From assembly GCA_963556195.1 (NCBI GenBank), contig OY744519.1, positions 38,477,301-38,541,300 on the forward strand: 64,000 nt of DNA, written 5' to 3'. The stretch's first letter is position 1, and the number at the start of each line of letters is the position of its first letter. The position numbers and the translations under genes were made by a program. This DNA is from Sepiola atlantica. Taxonomy: Eukaryota > Mollusca > Cephalopoda > Sepiida > Sepiolidae. Positions 61,885 to 64,000 of this stretch are shown one piece after another. Under the pieces are notes generated by a model. The model worked only from the letters and a program-made list of their open reading frames with translations. It was not told the DNA's origin and did not search any database.

Positions 61885-62150
61885 AATCACAACCGTATAT
61901 CACCAGGATCGCCACTGTTTTACTCTAGTGGAAAGATGTTTTCCTTTTCTTTGACAAGTTTCTCTACCACAAAGGGCTGAGACTTTAATCTATTCTACGT
62001 TTTAAACCATAATTTGACAGATGCTTGACCTATTCATATATTTAACATAGGCATTAGTAGAAGTGAATAAGTAGGCAAGACAAAACTCGAACCTTGAACA
62101 TCGAGTTTACAGTTCGCGCCCGTAAGCATTAAACTATGCAACTCCAATTG
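61885..62150 (-). repeat. tRNA-derived SINE
   Basis: From about 62148 on the minus strand the sequence follows a tRNA: GTTGCATAGTTTAATGC (A-box-like, TRGCNNAGYNGG with mismatches), GGGCGCGAACTGT, then 30-40 nt later GGTTCGAGT (B box GGTTCGANTCC). These are the internal pol III promoter boxes. The body toward 61885 is not tRNA-like. Anticodon arm and acceptor stem do not close well, so it is a SINE head and not a tRNA gene. The 3' limit is a guess. Confidence 0.6.
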
Positions 62151-63660
62151 TGTCCAAAGTATTCATATTGTAATAAAATACGTTTACAATGAATTCGTAC
62201 ACAAACATAATTCCGAAATATATCCCTATGATTAAATAATTACAGATAATATTCAATTGAAATGTAATTAGTGAAAAAGTTACAAATAGAATTCTTATAA
62301 TAAATAAGGTTATGTAGTTATCTAATATTTTACAATGCATTCTTATAGACACCATTAACACTCACTTTCTATATTAACACGTTGTACAACACATAGTTGT
62401 ATAGCGGTATTAGTTCTGATTAAACTAAATTTACTTTAGACATCCGTGCAAATAACTTTCACTAGTCTACTGATATATGCTGACTCTATCTTCTAATTTG
62501 CAATCGGTTTACAGTATTGCTTGCCGTTCATGCTGGAAACTGAACGGATAGACTTGTATATAAAGGAATACCAATAAATAAAAGATAAATATCTTTGTTG
62601 CACAGTGTATCTTATTGTAATGAAATAACAAACAAAATGCAGCTTTAATGGCGTTATTAATTTTGTAGTTCGGCTTCAATGTAAACGCTACTAAACGTAA
62701 TGTCTGACATATGTTGATGTTTGAACAAAACTGAACTCACACATTCCAACCATTCTCTACTTAGGATATATGTATCCGATGTATTATTTCACTAAAGTGA
62801 AGGTATATATATATACATCGTATAATTTATTAAAATTTATCATATTTTCTGACTTTGGAAAGTGTATTTCAAAGATAATATCAGGGATCGATCATTTACT
62901 TGATAAAAAATAAGAATTGATCACCCGGATTGATGTGATATTTTATGTAATATGTTTGTTGTTGATTATTTATGTTATTTTTAACAATAACCGCTTAAGT
63001 GATGCATGATTTGAAATGTTCTCGCATGATGGTTTACCGTAAACTGAGATATTCGTTCGTCAACTGATTCAGATAAAATCTTTGACTTCTTAAAAATATA
63101 CGATATTCTGTGAAGTGTATCCTGCCAAAAATCATGTACTATATTAGAGCTTTTCAATGCAGGAACAGCTATTCAGAATCACCACATGAAATGGAGACAA
63201 GTCTAAAATAGCACGGGAATTAAAGTGGAATATTATGGAAATTGTCTGAACTAAACGTTGATTCAACATCAAAGCATCTTAGTATTCTAAAAATTATTCA
63301 GACTGCTATTCTCATCATGGTTGCTATTGTCGCAACGTGTGATCAATGTAAAATGTACATGTATTTTGTCAAACTTGGGAATATTTATTGCAAACTTAAC
63401 CCTTTATGTAATCTATAGGTGTAGATGGTTCTTATCTCATCAGCTATGACCGGGTAGACGTTTAAAGAAAATATATTGTTACATTTTATTATAGATAGTA
63501 TCGCCTGTAGTGAGGATGTTACCTTACACTTACATGAGATTGTCACTTAAAGTAATTATCACTTAACATTTTCATTCGTTAGGGCTACCTATTGATCTAA
63601 GCAGTTTGAGAATTAGTATGGATTCCAGAGTTCGATATAAATAATTTCGAGTTCGAGAAA
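62151..63660. other. AT-rich spacer, no gene seen
   Basis: Nothing recognised. Confidence 0.5.
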
Positions 63661-63664
63661 ATGT

Positions 63665-63760
63665 ACATCGAGAGGGTCGGCGATTTCATCGGTCGAAATG
63701 TTGTGAGCATTACACCTAAGATGAGAATAGTATTTCTAATAATCTAAATAATACAAGTTA
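63665..63760 (+). repeat. Dispersed repeat fragment, shared with 39815-39912
   Basis: GGTCGGCGATTTCATCGGTC then GAAATGTTGTGAGCATTACA and AATAATCTAAATAATACAA align with the copy at 39.8 kb. The upstream core is GAGA where the other copy has CUGAAGA. Confidence 0.55.
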
Positions 63761-64000
63761 ACAAACTTTATTTATAAAATAGGAAACAAAAACGATTTCT
63801 GGTAACGACTTTAGAGAATACTTTTCGGTCGATATTTAATGAAATATTAGTTGTTTTCAAAATTGGTCTTTGAACACTTTCATTAAATTAAAATAGAACG
63901 TTGAAATGATTGAATATGAACTCATCCAGCTTTGTTTAGTTGATATGTATAAATCTCTTTTATGAAATATTTTATTCGTCAGTACGTCAAATCGAATAAA
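63761..64000. other. AT-rich end of window, no gene seen
   Basis: Nothing recognised. Confidence 0.5.

Noticed and set aside
63435..63460. CUGAUGAG on the minus strand
   Set aside because: No GAAA at a usable distance.

Overview
The window looks like gene-poor, repeat-dense DNA from a metazoan nuclear genome. It is strongly AT-rich and carries dozens of long (TA)n arrays, decayed LINE, mariner and Penelope-like copies, tRNA-derived and 5S-derived SINEs, and many short tandem duplications. This mix suggests a mollusc, most likely a coleoid cephalopod such as an octopus. That assignment is inference from repeat style and element families. I find no intact host protein-coding gene, no rRNA operon, no CRISPR array and no bacterial-type operon. 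Most open frames over 60 codons are either (TA)n read as Tyr-Ile, (CT)n/(GA)n tracts, or broken transposon genes.

Layout. 0-6.4 kb: AT-rich spacer cut by (TA)n arrays. 6.4-8.0 kb: a satellite of about 160 bp period followed by a decayed coding remnant with a zinc-knuckle-like motif. 9-10 kb: GC-richer segment with a possible gag zinc-knuckle relic on the minus strand. 15.8-18.7 kb: jockey-like LINE, plus strand, dead (FADD changed to FADN, stops). 19.9-20.3 kb: a segment starting like the 5' end of U2 snRNA. 20.96-21.65 kb: a perfect-armed palindrome on a (TA)n core, then a tandem duplication. 22.4-26.6 kb: a second LINE, minus strand, with a CFDP2-like endonuclease, RT and C-terminal C2H2 finger. 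28.5-28.7 kb: 5S-rRNA-derived SINE. 29.6-30.8 kb: Penelope-like element (GIY-YIG and RT fragments in opposite orientation). 31.2-31.8 kb: internally deleted copy of the 15.8-kb LINE. 33-45 kb: a run of diverged tandem dimers and a 57-bp minisatellite. 46.9-47.8 kb: tail of a third LINE. 50.2-51.5 kb: dead mariner with terminal inverted repeats. 62 kb: tRNA-derived SINE.

The most interesting signal is a set of hammerhead self-cleaving ribozyme motifs (CUGANGA, stem II, GAAA, stem III, NUH), all on the minus strand: 27.8 kb (all three stems form), 29.75 kb (in the Penelope-like element), 48.15 and 48.49 kb (one in each unit of a tandem dimer, cleavage positions 341 bp apart), 49.7 kb, and 56.3 kb. 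Degenerate cores occur in another dimer at 53.7/54.0 kb and in a dispersed repeat at 39.8/63.7 kb. This fits Penelope-type terminal repeats and small non-autonomous tandem retroelements of the animal 'retrozyme' kind, with the Penelope-like element as a plausible related autonomous partner. Base-pairing was worked out by hand; activity is not shown.
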